Of a stretch of 64,000 nt of DNA, positions 8,913 to 17,948 are shown piece by piece. Below the pieces are notes generated by a model. It saw only the letters and a program-made list of their open reading frames with translations, was not told where the DNA came from and did not search any database. The stretch comes from CAZHRC01 sp964533865 (lineage in GTDB: Bacteria > Bacillota > Clostridia > Tissierellales > Peptoniphilaceae): positions 1 through 64,000 of the forward strand of contig CAZHRC010000004.1 of the NCBI GenBank assembly GCA_964533865.1. The letters are read 5' to 3'. The first letter of the stretch is position 1, and every line of letters begins with the position of its first letter. The position numbers were made by a program, and so were the translations under genes.

Positions 8913-10802
8913 TTAGTGATCTTCGATGACGTAACCGTCACCGGTGTAGTATTTGCTAAAGAGTTCGTAATACTCTAAACGCAGTCCTTGAATAAAGACG
9001 ATGAGCCCTTCTAACAGAATAATCAGAAGATTGCCCAAAATCAAAATCACCGTAGAGCCTGGTTGAGTACCGATCATTTTTGCCATGGTTTGAAAGGCGA
9101 GAAACAAGCCGACGTGGTTGATGGCAAATGCGCCCACCCGTATAAAAGAAATGGTCCCTGAAAAGATGGACAACAAGGTTTCTATAATCGAAAACCCTCC
9201 TTCGATATAATAAGCGCCTACCTCTTCGTCGTGTAGCGGTTTTCGCTGTTCCAGTAGAGCCATTAGCGGTTGTTTAAAGACGATGGCTCCTATGCAAAGC
9301 GCTATGGCGATACTCAGCACCACTGTGGGAATGGGAATGATGCCGAGGACTCTTAGCACCAATAGAATAAAGGCACCAAACAAAGCAAAACCTGCCACCC
9401 CTTCCTTTCCAAAAAGCGCCTCTTCTCGGTCATTTCTCCGAAGAGCGTTGACAATGCCCATCACATAAGCGATAGCGGTGAGCGCCACCCCAAAGGCGAT
9501 GGCAGCGATGAGCATGGTGTTGATGTTGTCGAATGGCCGAATCAATAAAGCTGGAATCCAATGTTCCATGCCAAACACGGAGCCGTAAAGGATGCCAAAA
9601 ACCATGGAGCTTGCGCCCAACATAGCAATTAAAGCGCCAAATTGGCTATTGATTTTATGACGAACGCCAAGCCCTGCCAATAAGAAGATCGCGCCTTGGC
9701 CCAAATCCCCAAACATAGCACCAAAAAGCAATAAATAGGTGATCGCAAAAAAAGGTGTCGGGTCGATCTCCACGTAATTTGGCGTGCCGTACATGACGAC
9801 TAACAGTTCAAAGGGTTTGAAAAATCTGTGGTTTTCCATGCGAGTAGGTGGAACGATCTCTAAGGCTTCACTACCTCGCACAGAAACCACCACGCCTTCC
9901 CCTTCGCCTAGTAAGGTTTCCAATGCGTTTACGTCTTTTTGCGCTACCCACCCTGCCAGGTAGGCGTAATGCTCGGATTTTGCCATTTGTTTTTTGTAAG
10001 AGGCGACTTTCCTTAAAGCTGGTAAGCCGTTGGCCGCACCTTGGATCCCCTCCTGGTGAAGTGTCCTAAAATCTAAAAAGGCCTTATTGTAAGCATCAAT
10101 GCTCTCCGCCAACATCTGTCGCTCCCTTTCCAAGGTTTGACGATCCTCTTCCACTAGTGGCAGCTCCAGATCAACCCATTTGAGGTTTCTCAAGATGCGA
10201 CCGATCTCTTCGCTGAGATTTTTGGGGTGGACTAGCAGGTACACTTCATCGTCACTTTCCCTACCAATGTGTAACACCACTGACGGTATCGTTTCGTAAA
10301 GCCTTTTTAAGCGCAATCTCCCTTCGGCATCTAATCGGCCAAACCGGTAGTCAAAGTAGGCGAGGTTCATGAAATCTTGAGGGGTTATAGCGTTGTTTTC
10401 GAGGAGGTCCAATCGGTTGAGATAACGCTCCACTTCGGATAGGCGTTCTACGACTACACTGACATCCTCGTCTATCGCGCGATAAGTCCGGACCAGACTT
10501 TTAATCCCTTCCAAATCCACTCCCGTTGTTTGGGTTGCAGGCTCCACCCCTTCGGTGATCTTCGACAGTTCGTCGAGTAATATTTTTGCCTCCTCGTCGT
10601 CGCCATAGGGACTGACGCTGTTAAAATCGACGGCATGGTCGATATTGTGTTCATCAGCGGGGTACAAAAAGTTATTGTTCTCAATTTGCATCATCGCATC
10701 CACTCCGATAAGTAGACCGCTATGTGCCAAATCCAGTAACACACCATCCACCTGTTCTAATGGCAGAGTAATGGTGGCCAGGGCCATTTTTGCTATGGTC
10801 AT
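8913..10802 (-). CDS. atpI: V-type ATP synthase subunit I
   Basis: This is the stator membrane subunit (equivalent to subunit a), 629 residues. The N-terminal half is a soluble coiled-coil domain that contacts the peripheral stalks. The C-terminal half (about residues 345-610) carries seven or eight transmembrane segments. The segment SIFSGTISFIRVGAFAINHVG contains the conserved channel arginine expected to face the rotor carboxylate. The ATG start has AAAGGAGAACAC upstream and follows subunit C by 16 bp. Confidence 0.94.
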   Translation of the reverse strand: MTIAKMALATITLPLEQVDGVLLDLAHSGLLIGVDAMMQIENNNFLYPADEHNIDHAVDFNSVSPYGDDEEAKILLDELSKITEGVEPATQTTGVDLEGIKSLVRTYRAIDEDVSVVVERLSEVERYLNRLDLLENNAITPQDFMNLAYFDYRFGRLDAEGRLRLKRLYETIPSVVLHIGRESDDEVYLLVHPKNLSEEIGRILRNLKWVDLELPLVEEDRQTLERERQMLAESIDAYNKAFLDFRTLHQEGIQGAANGLPALRKVASYKKQMAKSEHYAYLAGWVAQKDVNALETLLGEGEGVVVSVRGSEALEIVPPTRMENHRFFKPFELLVVMYGTPNYVEIDPTPFFAITYLLLFGAMFGDLGQGAIFLLAGLGVRHKINSQFGALIAMLGASSMVFGILYGSVFGMEHWIPALLIRPFDNINTMLIAAIAFGVALTAIAYVMGIVNALRRNDREEALFGKEGVAGFALFGAFILLVLRVLGIIPIPTVVLSIAIALCIGAIVFKQPLMALLEQRKPLHDEEVGAYYIEGGFSIIETLLSIFSGTISFIRVGAFAINHVGLFLAFQTMAKMIGTQPGSTVILILGNLLIILLEGLIVFIQGLRLEYYELFSKYYTGDGYVIEDH

Positions 10803-10818
10803 GTGTTCTCCTTTCCCT

Positions 10819-11832
10819 CTACAAGAGGCGATGGGTTAAGAATCCACGAATCTCATCTTTGGATAATTCGTAGTCCGAAGCGGCCAACACCCGTTTCACA
10901 TCTTGGATTTCTATCTCTAACAAATACTCGTAAGCTAACACAGGAGCCAGTCCCCCACCGGAGCGCAGAAGATTTCTCGCTCTTGTCATGTGAGCCTCGG
11001 TCAACCGCTTAAACACTTGACCCTCTATTTGAGAGCGCTCCATTTCCTTGGGCAAACTCTCCCAAAGCTTTTGGACGAGTTCTTCCGTCGAACACTCCAC
11101 CAACACTTCAAGGTCGGCGAGTTTGAATTGTGCACCACCGTCAATAACCAAACTCAATAACTCCGACTCGCTTCTTTGAAAAAATCGCTTCATTCGATAG
11201 ATCAGACTGAGATTGATCCCATCGATAAATCCCCCAATGAAGGGATAAATCAGAGCTTGATCCTTTTTATCCAAGTGTTTGAGCGTTTTGAGCAACGTCG
11301 TATAGTAGTGTCTGTCGAGGGCTTGCTCCACGTTGAAGACGAGGTCTGCGCTATCCCCGTCTATGAAAGGTTCGAGTACTCGAGTATAGTCACGATCTCG
11401 CAGAACCGCCACCGCTTCTGGCAATGTGGTTTTAAGGGTGATATCCTCCATAAACAAGGTTCTTAACCTAAAAAGTGGCGCTGTGGCAAAAAACGCCTCT
11501 TGCCGATTGTATATCAAGGCGCGCACATACTCTTTTAGCAGCGTTAAAGTGGCTTTGAATCGGGTTTTCTCGTAAACTTCTTTCTCTTTTCCCAATAAAA
11601 AAAACCCTATGGCGTTTAGGGTCTCGCGCTGGTGGAGGTCTAAGGCCTTTTCCACCTGGTATGGATCCTCGTCAAAAAGAAGAGTCGTATAGTTTTTAAA
11701 GGTTCTCAAGCGATTTAACCTTTCCTCGCGAGTAGGTTGTGCCATCAGCTTGGCATAGTCCTCATCCGTTAATAAAGCACCTGCACAAGCTCGCACTTTC
11801 GCGCCGAGAGCGTGGTAGTTTTGTCTGGTCAT
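10819..11832 (-). CDS. atpC: V-type ATP synthase subunit C
   Basis: Subunit C is the funnel-shaped adaptor that joins the central stalk to the rotor ring (V-type d subunit equivalent). It has 337 residues, almost all helical. Family features include the N-terminal ALGAKVRACAGALLTDEDY block and the repeated three-helix pattern. The start overlaps the stop of the upstream G/H subunit by 4 bp, and subunit I follows. Sequence conservation in this family is modest, so position in the operon is part of the evidence. Confidence 0.88.
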   Translation of the reverse strand: MTRQNYHALGAKVRACAGALLTDEDYAKLMAQPTREERLNRLRTFKNYTTLLFDEDPYQVEKALDLHQRETLNAIGFFLLGKEKEVYEKTRFKATLTLLKEYVRALIYNRQEAFFATAPLFRLRTLFMEDITLKTTLPEAVAVLRDRDYTRVLEPFIDGDSADLVFNVEQALDRHYYTTLLKTLKHLDKKDQALIYPFIGGFIDGINLSLIYRMKRFFQRSESELLSLVIDGGAQFKLADLEVLVECSTEELVQKLWESLPKEMERSQIEGQVFKRLTEAHMTRARNLLRSGGGLAPVLAYEYLLEIEIQDVKRVLAASDYELSKDEIRGFLTHRLL

Positions 11833-12146
11833 GGTCTACCTGCTATGAGTTGGTGAAAGATATCATCGGCGATAGCCGCTTTTAAGCTTTCAAATACACC
11901 TTCGTTCGATGCCATCCGCTCTCGATGGAGGGCTTCTTCACGGTCGAGTGCCTTTTGAAATCCCCGCTCGAGAGCTTCGACTTTTGCATTTGCCTCTTCT
12001 TTCATGGCTTTGCGGTTGGCTTCTTCCATTTTGCTCAAGTGGTTCTGTACGTGTTGACCCTCAGAAGCGATCAGGGCTTTGGTGCGCTCAACGATCTGTT
12101 GGGTATCGAGATCTATGGTTTGGATGGTTTCTAAAATCGAATTCAT
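11829..12146 (-). CDS. V-type ATP synthase subunit G/H (stator coiled coil)
   Basis: This is the first gene of the V-ATPase operon: 105 residues from an ATG at 12146 with GGAGGT four bases upstream. An upstream in-frame TTG at 12158 overlaps that ribosome site and is unlikely to be used. The protein is a single long charged coiled coil (Glu, Lys, Ala-rich, residues 10-95), as expected for the peripheral-stalk partner of subunit E. The AT-rich 100 bp upstream could hold the operon promoter, but I see no box strong enough to list. Confidence 0.8.
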   Translation of the reverse strand: MNSILETIQTIDLDTQQIVERTKALIASEGQHVQNHLSKMEEANRKAMKEEANAKVEALERGFQKALDREEALHRERMASNEGVFESLKAAIADDIFHQLIAGRP

Positions 12147-12257
12147 AAGTACCTCCAAATGTTATTGTACTCCTCTTTTGCAAAAAAACAAGAAAACAAT
12201 CTGAAAAGATCGTCTTCTCGTTTTAAATGTTGCAACTTTTTAATAATCCGCTCTTTC

Positions 12258-12803
12258 TCACTCCGCCATCGGGTCTTCAAATTCCACTTCTGTGGCGATC
12301 GGGGTTTCTTCAAAGCCCAAGCTATCGTACATGTTGTAAGCAGGCACATTTTCCATGCTTAAGTAAAGGTAGAGTTCGTCATAGCCCATTTTTTCGAGAA
12401 TGGTTTCTGCGCGGTGAAATAATCCCTTAGCATGGCCTCTTTGCTGGTGTTCTGGCAAGGAGAAATGGTAGGTAAGTGTGGGTTCGCCTTTGAAGTCACA
12501 GAAAAACAATCCTGCGATCACCTCGCCGTCTTCAAGTCTCACCAAAGACGCTTGGGGAATCCAATCGCCATAGAGACCATCTTTCATCAGCGCAATTTCC
12601 TGTTGGTAATCTTTTTCCGTCTCCCCTTCGTCGTCTACGCCACCTTTGTAAGCGCGATACATCGTTTCTGCAATCAGCCCATCCATCGATGCATCCATGG
12701 CCATCGCCTCAAATTGGTTCCCTTCGTTCACTGGGGCAATGCTTTTTTTCATCTTGATACGCGTAACCACGTCCTCACCCCCTAGTTTTAGTGACTTATT
12801 CAT
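12258..12803 (-). CDS. GNAT-family N-acetyltransferase
   Basis: The protein has 181 residues. The second half carries the GNAT fold: a strand with EVIAGLFFCDF, then YHFSLPEHQQRGHAKGLFHRAE, where Q/RxxGxA is the acetyl-CoA pyrophosphate loop (about residues 134-147), and the late NVPAYNMYDSLGFEE motif. The N-terminal 60 residues are less typical. The substrate cannot be predicted. The ATG start has GAGGGTAATGT upstream. It lies between the V-ATPase operon and a HAD phosphatase, all on the minus strand. Confidence 0.85.
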   Translation of the reverse strand: MNKSLKLGGEDVVTRIKMKKSIAPVNEGNQFEAMAMDASMDGLIAETMYRAYKGGVDDEGETEKDYQQEIALMKDGLYGDWIPQASLVRLEDGEVIAGLFFCDFKGEPTLTYHFSLPEHQQRGHAKGLFHRAETILEKMGYDELYLYLSMENVPAYNMYDSLGFEETPIATEVEFEDPMAE

Positions 12804-12834
12804 ACATTACCCTCGAACCCTCGCTCATAAACAA

Positions 12835-13488
12835 CTAGTCCAAGTATTGGAGTAACTCCTCTGGTTTATGGATGAGGATGGGTGGGTTGAGCGCGCGCAG
12901 TTCTTCTGCGGTTCTAAAACCCCAATCCACCAATACGGTATCCACATTGGCGCGAGTGCCCGTTTCGTAGTCCACCTCGGTGTCCCCAACGTAGAGACAA
13001 TCTTCTATGGAGAGTTCTAACTCGTCGAGAAGCTCAAAAAGGCCACGAGGATCGGGTTTTCTTGGGAAATTTGGCCGCATGCCCCGTATGCCATCAAAGT
13101 ACCCTTCGCCAAAAACAGCGGACATCACAGGAATCACCACCGATTCCTGTTTGTTGGAAAAGGCACCGATGCGTATATTTCGAGCTTTTATCGCTTTCAA
13201 CATCGGGTCGATGCCAGGATACATGACGGTTTTATACGCCGACTCCGCTTCGTAGGCAGCGTTGTAGTGCGCAAAAACATCGTCAAAAGGCACCTCTTGG
13301 GCGTAACCCACATGTGCCAATGCGCTTTCCATCAAAACGATGGGTCCGTTGCCTAAATAATGGGGGAAAGCTTCCAATGGGATATTGGCAAACCCAAAGT
13401 GACTTAGGGTCGCGTTGATGTAGTGTGCAATGGTTTCTATCGTGTCGAGTAATGTGCCATCGATATCGAATACGACAATTTTCTTCAT
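12835..13488 (-). CDS. HAD-superfamily phosphatase (phosphoglycolate phosphatase-like)
   Basis: This 217-residue cytoplasmic hydrolase opens with the HAD motif I DIDGTLLDT (nucleophile D8, acid D10), followed by a helical cap domain. Motif II is GAFSNK near residue 107 and motif IV is CLYVGDTEVDYETG near residue 164. The layout is that of the Gph/PGMB-like subfamily that acts on small phosphorylated metabolites; the substrate is not predictable. The start follows GAGGAAAAC. It is followed 15 bp upstream by the histidine-phosphatase gene and may share its transcript. Confidence 0.9.
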   Translation of the reverse strand: MKKIVVFDIDGTLLDTIETIAHYINATLSHFGFANIPLEAFPHYLGNGPIVLMESALAHVGYAQEVPFDDVFAHYNAAYEAESAYKTVMYPGIDPMLKAIKARNIRIGAFSNKQESVVIPVMSAVFGEGYFDGIRGMRPNFPRKPDPRGLFELLDELELSIEDCLYVGDTEVDYETGTRANVDTVLVDWGFRTAEELRALNPPILIHKPEELLQYLD

Positions 13489-13503
13489 GTTTTCCTCCCT
13501 AGG

Positions 13504-14100
13504 TTAAGTGGTCGTCTGTAAGTGTTTTTCCAAGACATGATGTAACTTTTCCCTATTCAAGGTGATCAGTTCACCATTTTGAACGGCGTATGTGGTCAGC
13601 TTTGAAAAGTCGCCATTGCAGTATAAACAGCGCAATGTCATAATCACCACGCCATGACTGACCACCAAGGATTGCTCGCCAGAAATAAGGTGCGTCTTAA
13701 GACACTGAGCGCTTCTGTAAAGCACTTCGCCGTAGGTTTCCCCACCGGGAATCCTCGTTCGGATCGGATCTTTTTGCCAAGCGGCGAAAGTGTCAGGATA
13801 ATTAGCTTTGATCTCTTCCACTCTCAATCCTTCCCATTTGCCAAAGGACACTTCTTGTAACCCACCCAAGGTTACCGTTGGCACCTCAAGACGATTGGCG
13901 ATAATCTGCGCCGTTTGTACTGCTCGCGCCATCGGCGAGGTATAGACTTTTTCAATGGAATGGCCTTCTGAGAACAACCTCTCACCCATCGCCATAGCTT
14001 GTTCTCTCCCCTTATCATTGAGAGGGATATTTTTCGAGCCCTGAAGTTTTTTATCCACATTCCAGGCGGTTTCTCCATGGCGTATCAAATAGAGTTCCAT
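13504..14100 (-). CDS. Histidine phosphatase (phosphoglycerate-mutase family)
   Basis: The protein has 198 residues. The N-terminus contains the LIRHGETAWN motif with the phospho-accepting histidine at residue 8, and the second catalytic histidine is in LVVSHGVVIMTL near residue 150. The conserved DKGREQA segment and the arginines of VYTSPMARAVQTA complete the phosphate pocket. This family includes cobalamin-pathway phosphatases and broad-specificity phosphatases, and the substrate is unclear. The ATG start has AGGAGAAGCCG upstream. It is divergently transcribed from the cupin-like gene. Confidence 0.92.
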   Translation of the reverse strand: MELYLIRHGETAWNVDKKLQGSKNIPLNDKGREQAMAMGERLFSEGHSIEKVYTSPMARAVQTAQIIANRLEVPTVTLGGLQEVSFGKWEGLRVEEIKANYPDTFAAWQKDPIRTRIPGGETYGEVLYRSAQCLKTHLISGEQSLVVSHGVVIMTLRCLYCNGDFSKLTTYAVQNGELITLNREKLHHVLEKHLQTTT

Positions 14101-14149
14101 CGGCTTCTCCTTATATGACCTTTGATTGTATTTCTTTTACTTCATCCTA

Positions 14150-14174
14150 TTTCCCAGAAGCTCGCTCTGGGAAA
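14150..14174. other. Hairpin in a divergent intergenic region
   Basis: A perfect 9-bp inverted repeat (TTTCCCAGA and TCTGGGAAA) separated by 7 nt lies between the two divergent starts at 14100 and 14253. It has no U-tract on either side in the usual place, so it may be an operator or a leader hairpin rather than a terminator. Confidence 0.4.
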
Positions 14175-14252
14175 ACCTTTCGCTTGAACGTTATCTCATC
14201 GGGGTATGTATTGTATACTGTACCATTCTTAACCATTCCAAAGGAGGCTGTC

Positions 14253-14783
14253 ATGAAATCCCATTTGATCGAAGAAGTTGAACAGTATTACCAAGTGATT
14301 TCACTCATCCCTTTTCGTCGCACCGAAGGCGTCCGCTTTGACCTATTTCCCTATGAGCTCATTCCCGAGGTCCATTCTGTGGATCGAGTCCTTCACGATA
14401 ACGCCGCGATCTCCCCTGGATCTGTTGGCGAGGTAAAACGACCATGGTACATGCACGCTCACCAGGAGGACAATCTCTTGGTACTCCAAGGCGAACGAAA
14501 TATCGACATTTATAAACGCGGTCACGATGGCATCGTCAATTTTCTCCTCACGCCGGAACGCGTCTATAAAAACGGCAAACTGCTCTATGATGGCCCTGCC
14601 CTCGTCGTGTGGAAAATAGGGGTCTTTCATCGCATCACCAGTGGCGCCGAGGGCTCTGCCTCAATCAACCTCGCCACCCACAAACCCTACTGGAACGAAC
14701 GCACCAATTTCAATATTTACGATCTCGATATCAATACCGGTGTCGCCACCTTGATTCGAAAAGGGTTCGAAGACCAGCGATAA
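14253..14783 (+). CDS. Cupin-like protein of unknown function
   Basis: The ATG at 14253 has AAGGAGG seven bases upstream and gives 176 residues; the open frame extends further upstream but without a ribosome site. The middle, WYMHAHQEDNLLVLQGERNIDIY (about residues 65-87) and later GPALVVWKIGVFHRI, resembles the two conserved motifs of cupin/RmlC-like beta-barrels, with histidines H68, H70 and a later H that could bind a metal. I do not recognise a specific family. It is a single plus-strand gene among minus-strand neighbours and ends 4 bp from the converging GNAT gene. Confidence 0.6.
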   Translation: MKSHLIEEVEQYYQVISLIPFRRTEGVRFDLFPYELIPEVHSVDRVLHDNAAISPGSVGEVKRPWYMHAHQEDNLLVLQGERNIDIYKRGHDGIVNFLLTPERVYKNGKLLYDGPALVVWKIGVFHRITSGAEGSASINLATHKPYWNERTNFNIYDLDINTGVATLIRKGFEDQR

Positions 14784-14787
14784 TCCG

Positions 14788-15375
14788 CTATGGACCTTCC
14801 TCACTGATGGCACTTTTACTTCTTCTCCCCTCCCAGTTGTCTTGTAACATGGCGTAGTGGATCACATCCACATAGTTGCCTTTGATCATCAATTCCTGCA
14901 CACCGGTTCCTTCGTAGATCATGCCACACTTTACCATAACTCTGCCCGATGCCTCATTGCCCAAATAGTGGGTGGATTCCATCCGATTTAGGCGCAGTTG
15001 ATGAAAAGCCAACCACAAAATTTGCTCTAAACACTCGGTCATGTATCCGCGCCCCCAGTAATCGCGGTTGAGGACATAGCCAAAAGAGCCTTTGTCGTGA
15101 TCGGGATCAAGGCGCAAATCGATGACGCCGATAAGTTTTTGCGACGCTTTTAATGTGATCCCGTAAATACCTGGTTGGGAATAAATCTCATCTATCGCAA
15201 CTTTTGCCTGATCAACCCTCTCCATGGTCTCCCATGTTAAATACTGAGTCACCTGAGGGTCGGATCCGTATTCGTAAATATCTGCCAGATCGGTACCGTA
15301 CACCGGTCGCAAAAGCAAGCGTTCCGTTTCCATCATGGCATAATCCAATAATACCTGCATATAGTCCTTGATCAC
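14788..15375 (-). CDS. GNAT acetyltransferase, RimJ/RimL type
   Basis: The protein opens with METERLLLRPV, the classic beginning of RimJ/RimL-type acetyltransferases, and holds GYVLNRDYWGRGYMTECLEQIL (acetyl-CoA loop) and NEASGRVMVKCGMIYEGT. The start is uncertain: GAGG at 15387-15384 fits the GTG at 15375 (8 nt), giving 195 residues, while an ATG six bases earlier is too close to it. The substrate could be a protein N-terminus or a small amine. It converges with the cupin-like gene. Confidence 0.85.
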   Translation of the reverse strand: MIKDYMQVLLDYAMMETERLLLRPVYGTDLADIYEYGSDPQVTQYLTWETMERVDQAKVAIDEIYSQPGIYGITLKASQKLIGVIDLRLDPDHDKGSFGYVLNRDYWGRGYMTECLEQILWLAFHQLRLNRMESTHYLGNEASGRVMVKCGMIYEGTGVQELMIKGNYVDVIHYAMLQDNWEGRRSKSAISEEGP

Positions 15376-15580
15376 TATCATCACCTCATCGTTTATTTAC
15401 CACAAAAGAGGACGGGGTAAACAGGAGAGTGGTGAGCATTTTTGATGTTGTCTTCTAGAGATGTGCTTTCTAAAGGGCAAAAAAGAGCTTAATGTCACTG
15501 GATCTTTTCCTGAATTAGAAGACGACATCTTCAAAAACCATTTCAATGATTGGCAAACCGTCATTAAACGTTCCAATGCA

Positions 15581-15616
15581 CAAAAAATCGCCTCCTTTAC
15601 GGAAGCGATTTTTTGT
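15581..15616 (-). terminator. Terminator of the nqr operon
   Basis: The inverted repeat CAAAAAATCGC / GCGATTTTTTG with a small inner TCC/GGA pairing lies 16 bp past the nqrF stop. On the minus strand the stem ends in six T residues, as in an intrinsic terminator. The remaining gap (15376-15580) holds a second imperfect inverted repeat and no gene I can defend. Confidence 0.8.
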
Positions 15617-15631
15617 GTATTACCTGCTATC

Positions 15632-16723
15632 CTAGAATTTATCAAAGTAGATCTTTTCTTCTGGTACACCGGATTTGAGCAAGGCTTCGGTGATAGATTC
15701 GATCATGACGGGGCTTCCGCAGAGGTAGGCGGAGTAAGCGGAGCCGTCGGGGATGAGTTTTTCGATGGCGGCTGGTACTCGCCCTCTTTCACCCGTCCAC
15801 TCTTCGGATTCTTCTCTGGAGAGGGCTGGGATAAATTGGAAATCGGCGAGTTGGTTTTCGAATTGTTTCATTTTTTCGACGAGGAAAAGATCCTTCATGG
15901 TCTTTGCGCCAAAGAACAATTTCGTTGGACGTTTAATATCGTGATCCGCCATGTATTGCAAGATGGAAAGCAGTGGTGCCATTCCCGTTCCTGCACCGCC
16001 GAGGATGATAGGCCCGCCGTCGTCTTCACGGTAATAAAAATCGCCGTAAGGCCCGTTGATGTGAGCGGTGTCCCCTTCTTTTAAGTGTTGATGAACGTAG
16101 GTGGTGGCGATGCCTCCGGTATAGCCGATCAATAGCTCCAAGGCGTTTTTGTCGTTGACTGAAGAAGCCACCGAGTAAGCCCGATACACTTCTTCGTCGT
16201 TGCCTTCGTAGGCAGGTGCTTTGAGTTGAACGTACTGGCCGGGTTTAAAGGAAATTTCATCGCCTCCCAGGTCGAAGCGCAGTCGTTTGATGGTTTTGGT
16301 TAGCTGTTCCATTTTGACGACGGTGGTTTCGTATTCGCGTACGTTGAAGAGCTCCTCTGGGATCTGAACGGCGATGTTCTCTTTGACTTTGCACTGGCAG
16401 GTCAGTCGCACGTTGTCTTCGATTTCCTCTTTGGTCAACCAAGGTAGCTCGGTTGCAAGGACTGGACCTCCTCCACTCAATACTTGGGCTTTACAATACC
16501 CACAAGATCCTTTTCCGCCACAGGCAGAAGGGATGAAGATGGATTCGTTTCTCAATGTATCTAGGAGGGTGTTGCCGCCATCGACTTGGTATTCTTTTTC
16601 GCCGTTTATGGTCATGGTGACCACGCCGTAGTCGCCCACGGTGCGATCTGCGATGGTCAAAATCAGCGCCAATACAGCAGATATCGCCGTAATGCTAAGC
16701 GTTGTCATGATGATGGTATTCAT
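15632..16723 (-). CDS. nqrF: Na+-translocating NADH:quinone reductase subunit F
   Basis: NqrF is the NADH-oxidising entry subunit. It has 363 residues, about 40 fewer than typical NqrF. One N-terminal membrane helix (residues 3-25) is followed by a [2Fe-2S] plant-ferredoxin domain with C68, C74, C77 and C109. Then come an FAD domain (RAYSVAS at 181-187) and an NAD domain (GGAGTGMAP at 242-250 and the C-terminal LCGSPVM). The order of domains separates it from Rnf complexes, which have no such subunit. It is the last gene of an nqrBCDEF operon with no nqrA here. Confidence 0.93.
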   Translation of the reverse strand: MNTIIMTTLSITAISAVLALILTIADRTVGDYGVVTMTINGEKEYQVDGGNTLLDTLRNESIFIPSACGGKGSCGYCKAQVLSGGGPVLATELPWLTKEEIEDNVRLTCQCKVKENIAVQIPEELFNVREYETTVVKMEQLTKTIKRLRFDLGGDEISFKPGQYVQLKAPAYEGNDEEVYRAYSVASSVNDKNALELLIGYTGGIATTYVHQHLKEGDTAHINGPYGDFYYREDDGGPIILGGAGTGMAPLLSILQYMADHDIKRPTKLFFGAKTMKDLFLVEKMKQFENQLADFQFIPALSREESEEWTGERGRVPAAIEKLIPDGSAYSAYLCGSPVMIESITEALLKSGVPEEKIYFDKF

Positions 16724-16734
16724 TTCATGCCCTC

Positions 16735-17325
16735 CTACTGAATTTGGACCATGCCCGAAAAGCCGATGAAGGCAAGAGCCATGATACCGGTGATGATCAA
16801 TGTGATGGGCGTTCCCCTCAACCCTTCTGGTATGGCATTTTCAGAGAGTCGCGCACGAATGCCTGCCATGGCGGTGATCGCCAATGCCCAGCCGAGTCCT
16901 GAACCGATGGAAAATCCCACGGTTTGGATGAAGCTGTAGGTACGGGTCACCATAAACAATGAAACGCCGAGGATGGCACAATTGACGGTGATCAACGGGA
17001 GAAATATCCCCAGAGAGTAGTAAAGATTGGGCAAAAACCGTTCGAGTAGCATTTCCAATAATTGAACGAACGCCGCGATCACCAAGATGAATACGATATA
17101 CATTAAGTATTCCAACTGCAACGGAAGCATAATGTAGTGATAGACGAAGTAGTTGAGTATGGTGGTAAAGGTGAGAACGATGGTGACTGCCGTCCCCAAA
17201 CCCATCGCCGTGGGGATTTCTTTGGACACGGCAATAAAGGAACACATGCCCAAAAAGTTTGAAAAGATCATGTTGCTCGTAAAAATCGAAGCGACAAAGA
17301 TGATCATTGGATGAACGTCAATCAT
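16735..17325 (-). CDS. nqrE: Na+-translocating NADH:quinone reductase subunit E
   Basis: This is a 196-residue integral membrane protein with six predicted transmembrane helices, homologous to RnfA. The N-terminal SNFLGMCSFIAVSKEI and the C-terminal FIGFSGM are NqrE-like; the cysteine at residue 27 and one in NCAILGVSLF are the conserved pair thought to hold an iron centre between NqrD and NqrE. The start overlaps the nqrD stop by 4 bp (ATGA). Confidence 0.92.
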   Translation of the reverse strand: MIDVHPMIIFVASIFTSNMIFSNFLGMCSFIAVSKEIPTAMGLGTAVTIVLTFTTILNYFVYHYIMLPLQLEYLMYIVFILVIAAFVQLLEMLLERFLPNLYYSLGIFLPLITVNCAILGVSLFMVTRTYSFIQTVGFSIGSGLGWALAITAMAGIRARLSENAIPEGLRGTPITLIITGIMALAFIGFSGMVQIQ

Positions 17326-17948
17326 TTCTCTTCCATCCCCTTTCTTTCACGTTTCATGCGACGGTTGTTGACCACCCACATGAGCACTGCCAACAGGAAA
17401 AACGCCGAGGGCGGCATGACCATAAGGGTCCATTTTGTAAAGGATGCCGGTAACACGGCAAGGCCAAAGAAAGTACCAAAGCCCAAGAGTTCTCTCACCG
17501 TTGCGATAATCAATAGGACGAGGGTATAACCCAACCCTGCTGCAAAACCGTCGACAAAGGAGATGATCGGTTTATTTGCCAGAGCAAAAGCTTCCGCGCG
17601 CCCCATAATAATACAGTTGGTGATAATCAATCCGACATAAGGTCCCAGAGCTTTACTCATCTCTGGCATGTAAGCCTTTAAAAAGATATCGACGATAATC
17701 ACGTATGCCGAGATGATAAGTACTTGAACCATCATCCGAATGTGTTTGGGGGTATGATCTTTTAACGCCGATACGGTCAGCGATGAAAAGGCGGTGACCA
17801 ATGCCACACCAATGCCCATGATCAATGAATTCATCATGCGGTTGGTGACAGCTAGCGCTGAACAGATGCCGATGACTTGAACGAGGATCGGGTTGTCTGC
17901 TCCGATACCCTTGGATAAAATCTGCCGTGCTTCTTTTAAATTAGCCAT
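17322..17948 (-). CDS. nqrD: Na+-translocating NADH:quinone reductase subunit D
   Basis: This 208-residue membrane subunit is homologous to RnfE and to NqrE in inverted topology. Six hydrophobic segments are visible, and the conserved half-site VQVIGICSALAVTN carries a cysteine, as does ITNCIIMGRAEAFA. The Arg/Lys-rich C-terminus is cytoplasmic by the positive-inside rule. It starts in a TAATG overlap with nqrC. Confidence 0.92.
   Translation of the reverse strand: MANLKEARQILSKGIGADNPILVQVIGICSALAVTNRMMNSLIMGIGVALVTAFSSLTVSALKDHTPKHIRMMVQVLIISAYVIIVDIFLKAYMPEMSKALGPYVGLIITNCIIMGRAEAFALANKPIISFVDGFAAGLGYTLVLLIIATVRELLGFGTFFGLAVLPASFTKWTLMVMPPSAFFLLAVLMWVVNNRRMKRERKGMEEK

Noticed and set aside
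8471..8941. Longer start for V-ATPase subunit K
   Set aside because: The extension would begin inside the subunit I gene and has no ribosome site, while ATG 8890 follows GGAGG and gives a normal membrane N-terminus.
12144..12158. TTG 12158 as start of the V-ATPase G/H subunit
   Set aside because: It overlaps the GGAGGT ribosome site that correctly serves ATG 12146.
15461..16084. Long plus-strand frame opposite nqrF
   Set aside because: Most of it is antisense to nqrF, which has clear motifs and operon context. Only the first 120 bp are intergenic and show no protein similarity that I recognise.
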